Below are positions 61,672 to 64,000 of a stretch of DNA of 64,000 bases, in pieces. Within the stretch, counting starts at the first letter, position 1. Every line of letters begins with the position of its first letter. The notes under the pieces were generated by a model. It did no database searches. It saw only the letters and a list, made by a program, of their open reading frames with translations, and was not told where the DNA came from. Source of the stretch: Longispora fulva (GTDB taxonomy: Bacteria > Actinomycetota > Actinomycetes > Mycobacteriales > Micromonosporaceae); assembly GCF_015751905.1 (NCBI RefSeq), contig NZ_JADOUF010000001.1, forward strand, positions 186,001-250,000, read 5' to 3'. The position numbers and the translations under genes were made by a program.

Positions 61672-64000
61672 CAGCCCCGACGCAGACCAATCAGGACCAC
61701 ACCCACGGGTTGATCCTGCGGCTACCGATCCCGGACAGCGCCACCATCGCCGGCCGGGCGGTGCGGGCGGCGGGGATACTCGGCGAGGAAAGGTTGTCCT
61801 TCTGGGACGAACCTCTCCCGTTGGGCTCGACGGACGATCTCGCCGCCCGGCTGCGCGACCGCGAGGTCCGCCGGCCACTCGCCGGCGACCGGTTACGGAT
61901 CGTCCTGTTCGGGTACGTGGACGGTCCCGCCGACCTGGTGCTCGTCGCCAGGCGGGACGCCATCGACCATCGGAGCCTCCGCGAGCTCGCGCACCACCTG
62001 ACCACGGCGGACGGCGACACCGACCCCCTCGCGTCGACCGCGGTGCCCGACCCTGCCCGGCTGCCGTCCTGGTGGGGGCGGCCAACCGCGCCGCCGCCGT
62101 GGGGACTCGCCGGGGACACCGCCCGCGTCCCGGCCGGCCCGCGTAGCGGCGAGGAGGTCCGGGAGACCCCCTACGACCCGGCCCTGGTCGTGGCCGCCAC
62201 GGCACTGACCCTGTCCCGGTACGAGGGCAGCTCCTCGGCACGCCTCGCGGTCGTGTCCACTCCCGGTTCGGGCCCGTCGGGTTCCGCCGTGCGGGTCCTC
62301 GTCGCGTCGACCGACGACTCCCTTCCGGTGGCCATGTTCCTGGAACAGGTGCGCGCCGACCTGGCCGTCCCGCGGCGGACCGAGGAGGAACAACCACCGC
62401 CGGTCGGTGTCGTCCTGACCGAGGAACGGGCCGGCGAGTTCTACCTGCCGTCGTTCATGAGCCTGCTCCCGCTCACCACACACTGGCGACAGGGCCCCGA
62501 GGGGCTGACCTACGACCGGCACACCGGTGACCCGCGCGCGGTGCACCCGGAGGTCGCCGCGCAGTTCGGCCGGCACGTCCGTCACCTCGCCCGGCAACTC
62601 CGGACCAGCTCCGGTGACCAGGTGCTGGGCGATCTGGAGCTGTGTCCGGACCAGGACGTGACCCGGGTCCTCGCTCTGGGGCTGTCCCCTGGGCGCCGAT
62701 CGGGCCGGGCGCTCGCCGTGCACGAAGCCGTCGCGGAGGTGGCCGGCATCCAGCCGGACGCTGTGGCGCTCTCCGATGAGAACCAGCGGCTGACCTACCG
62801 CGAGTTGGACCAGCGGGCGACCGCCCGTGCCCACGCCCTGCGGTCCCACGGCGCGGCGCGCGGCGTCTTCGTCGGTGTGTGCCTGGATCGGACCGTCGAC
62901 CTCGTGGTCACCTTGTTGGCGGTACTGAAGACGGGCGCGACGTACGTTCCGCTCGACGTGCAGCACCCGGTCGAGCGGCTGCGTTTCCTCACCGAGGACG
63001 CTGGTCTCGCGGTGGTCGTGACCACGCTGCCCGACTTCCCGGCCGGGGCCGGTGTCGCGGTGCTCACCCCCGAGGCGCTGGTGTCCGCCGACGTATCCGA
63101 ACGCCTTCCCACCGTGGACCCGGAGGACCCCGCGTACGTGATCTACACGTCGGGTACCACGGGTCGCCCGAAGGGCGTGGTCGTCCCGCACCGCAACGTC
63201 CTGGCCCTGCTGGACGCGACCAAGACTGACCTGAGCCTGGGTCCAGCCGACGTCTGGACCCTGTTCCACTCCGCAGCCTTCGACTTCTCGGTGTGGGAGA
63301 TCTGGTGCTGCCTCCTCACCGGCGGCCACCTGGTCGTCGTGCCCTACATGGTGACCCGGGCGCCGGAGGAGTTCCACGACCTGCTGCTCCGCGAACGGGT
63401 CACGCTCCTGAGTCAGACTCCGTCGGCGTTCGCCAACCTCCTCGAGGTCGACGGCCGAAGCGGAGCCGCACTGGCCCTGCGCCTGGTCGTTCTCGGCGGG
63501 GAGGCTCTGGATCCGCGCGTGCTGGTCGACTGGTTCCGCCGGCATCCCCACCCGGACTGCCGGTTGGTCAACATGTACGGCATCACGGAGACGACGGTGC
63601 ACGTGACCGCGCACACCGTGCTGCCGGGTGAGGCGCGCTCCGGGTCGAGGCGGGTCGGCAGACCGATCGCCGGCTGGTCAGTGAGCGTGCGCGACCCGAG
63701 CGGCCGAGTGCTCCCGCCCGGCGTGCCCGGCGAGATCTACGTCGGCGGAGCAGGGCTGGCCAGCCACTACCTCAACCAGGAACAGCTCACCGCCGAGCGG
63801 TTCCCGCAGGGGGGTCCGGGCGGAGAGCGGCTGTACCGCACCGGCGACCACGGTCGGCTCCGGCTCGACGGCGGACTGGACCACCTGGGTCGACTGGACG
63901 ACCAGGTGAAGATCCGCGGCTTCAGGATCGAGCTCGGGGAGGTGCGCACGGTGCTGCTGGCGGATCCGGCGGTCATCGAGGCGGCCGTGGTCCTCGACGG
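61668..64000 (+). CDS. NRPS with degenerate C-like domain and Thr-type A domain, 3'-truncated by window edge
   Basis: 777 residues are visible and the frame is still open at 64000. Residues 1 to about 340 align loosely to a condensation domain, but it is short and the active motif HHxxxD is replaced by ARRDAIDHRSLREL, with Arg for both His. The A domain follows with YTSGTTGRPKGVVVP (~488), FDFSVWEIW, NMYGITETTVHV, YRTGDHGRL and GRLDDQVKIRGFRIELGEV (~741). The pocket reads D-F-W-S-V-G-M-V-H, the well-known Thr code. A PCP is expected beyond the edge. A Thr module charging the unpaired N-terminal PCP of the protein at 46976 in trans is one possibility. Confidence 0.9.
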   Translation, partial: MTAPTQTNQDHTHGLILRLPIPDSATIAGRAVRAAGILGEERLSFWDEPLPLGSTDDLAARLRDREVRRPLAGDRLRIVLFGYVDGPADLVLVARRDAIDHRSLRELAHHLTTADGDTDPLASTAVPDPARLPSWWGRPTAPPPWGLAGDTARVPAGPRSGEEVRETPYDPALVVAATALTLSRYEGSSSARLAVVSTPGSGPSGSAVRVLVASTDDSLPVAMFLEQVRADLAVPRRTEEEQPPPVGVVLTEERAGEFYLPSFMSLLPLTTHWRQGPEGLTYDRHTGDPRAVHPEVAAQFGRHVRHLARQLRTSSGDQVLGDLELCPDQDVTRVLALGLSPGRRSGRALAVHEAVAEVAGIQPDAVALSDENQRLTYRELDQRATARAHALRSHGAARGVFVGVCLDRTVDLVVTLLAVLKTGATYVPLDVQHPVERLRFLTEDAGLAVVVTTLPDFPAGAGVAVLTPEALVSADVSERLPTVDPEDPAYVIYTSGTTGRPKGVVVPHRNVLALLDATKTDLSLGPADVWTLFHSAAFDFSVWEIWCCLLTGGHLVVVPYMVTRAPEEFHDLLLRERVTLLSQTPSAFANLLEVDGRSGAALALRLVVLGGEALDPRVLVDWFRRHPHPDCRLVNMYGITETTVHVTAHTVLPGEARSGSRRVGRPIAGWSVSVRDPSGRVLPPGVPGEIYVGGAGLASHYLNQEQLTAERFPQGGPGGERLYRTGDHGRLRLDGGLDHLGRLDDQVKIRGFRIELGEVRTVLLADPAVIEAAVVLD

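Overview
The window is very GC-rich DNA with strong G/C at third codon positions, GTG starts and many ATGA/GTGA start-stop overlaps. It encodes a SARP-NB-ARC-TPR regulator, an MbtH protein, a mycofactocin-type SDR and an assembly-line NRPS. This points to a filamentous actinomycete, possibly Micromonosporaceae; the family assignment is a guess, with no 16S or species marker here. Products are called by reading motifs; no database search was run.

0-11.3 kb. A translationally coupled row (743-3525) holds a GGDEF protein, two small unknowns, a HAD-fold protein lacking its catalytic Asp residues, and a lipoprotein. It is followed by a nucleotidyltransferase, an orphan Imm10-like immunity protein and a decayed tyrosine recombinase pair. 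At 7438-11259 lies a compact six-gene locus that I consider the best candidate for a new system. It has two paralogous seven-Cys peptide precursors, a 14-bp hairpin, a MauE-like membrane protein, a membrane-anchored CPPC thioredoxin, an ABC exporter and a dedicated S26 signal peptidase. Both precursors carry an ASA|SC cleavage-like site. This looks like a disulfide-rich exported peptide system built on MauD/MauE logic.

11.3-31 kb. A mixed accessory region: CPCC protein, VOC and GNAT enzymes, Nudix, P-loop kinase, an intact-ended IS (17267-18767) with a frameshifted transposase, secreted unknowns, tandem GNAT, a 1028-residue SARP regulator, an APH-like kinase and several decayed genes. Single-base frameshifts are frequent between 5 and 30 kb.

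31-42 kb. A secreted Rhs/YD-repeat protein of 2173 residues with a short variable tip, an NB-ARC/TPR STAND protein, an IS256-type remnant, a tRNA 3'-end fragment (a possible attachment scar), an AT-richer patch with a small ORF, and overlapping palindromes just before the biosynthetic cluster.

42-64 kb (runs off the end). A co-directional NRPS cluster: SAM methyltransferase; A domain interrupted by an FkbM methyltransferase, then PCP; free-standing C domain; PCP-C-A-PCP-C-A-PCP-TE; BBE-type flavin oxidase; truncated AsnRS/AspRS-like ligase; MFS exporter; MbtH; atypical P450; type II thioesterase; mycofactocin-type SDR; and a further NRPS starting with a degenerate C-like domain and a Thr-type A domain. 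The central NRPS contains three pairs of near-perfect direct repeats (up to 735 bp) whose third codon positions are almost only G or T, the signature of GRINS elements known from polyketide synthases. The product is probably a short modified peptide containing a branched aliphatic residue and Thr; I cannot name it.
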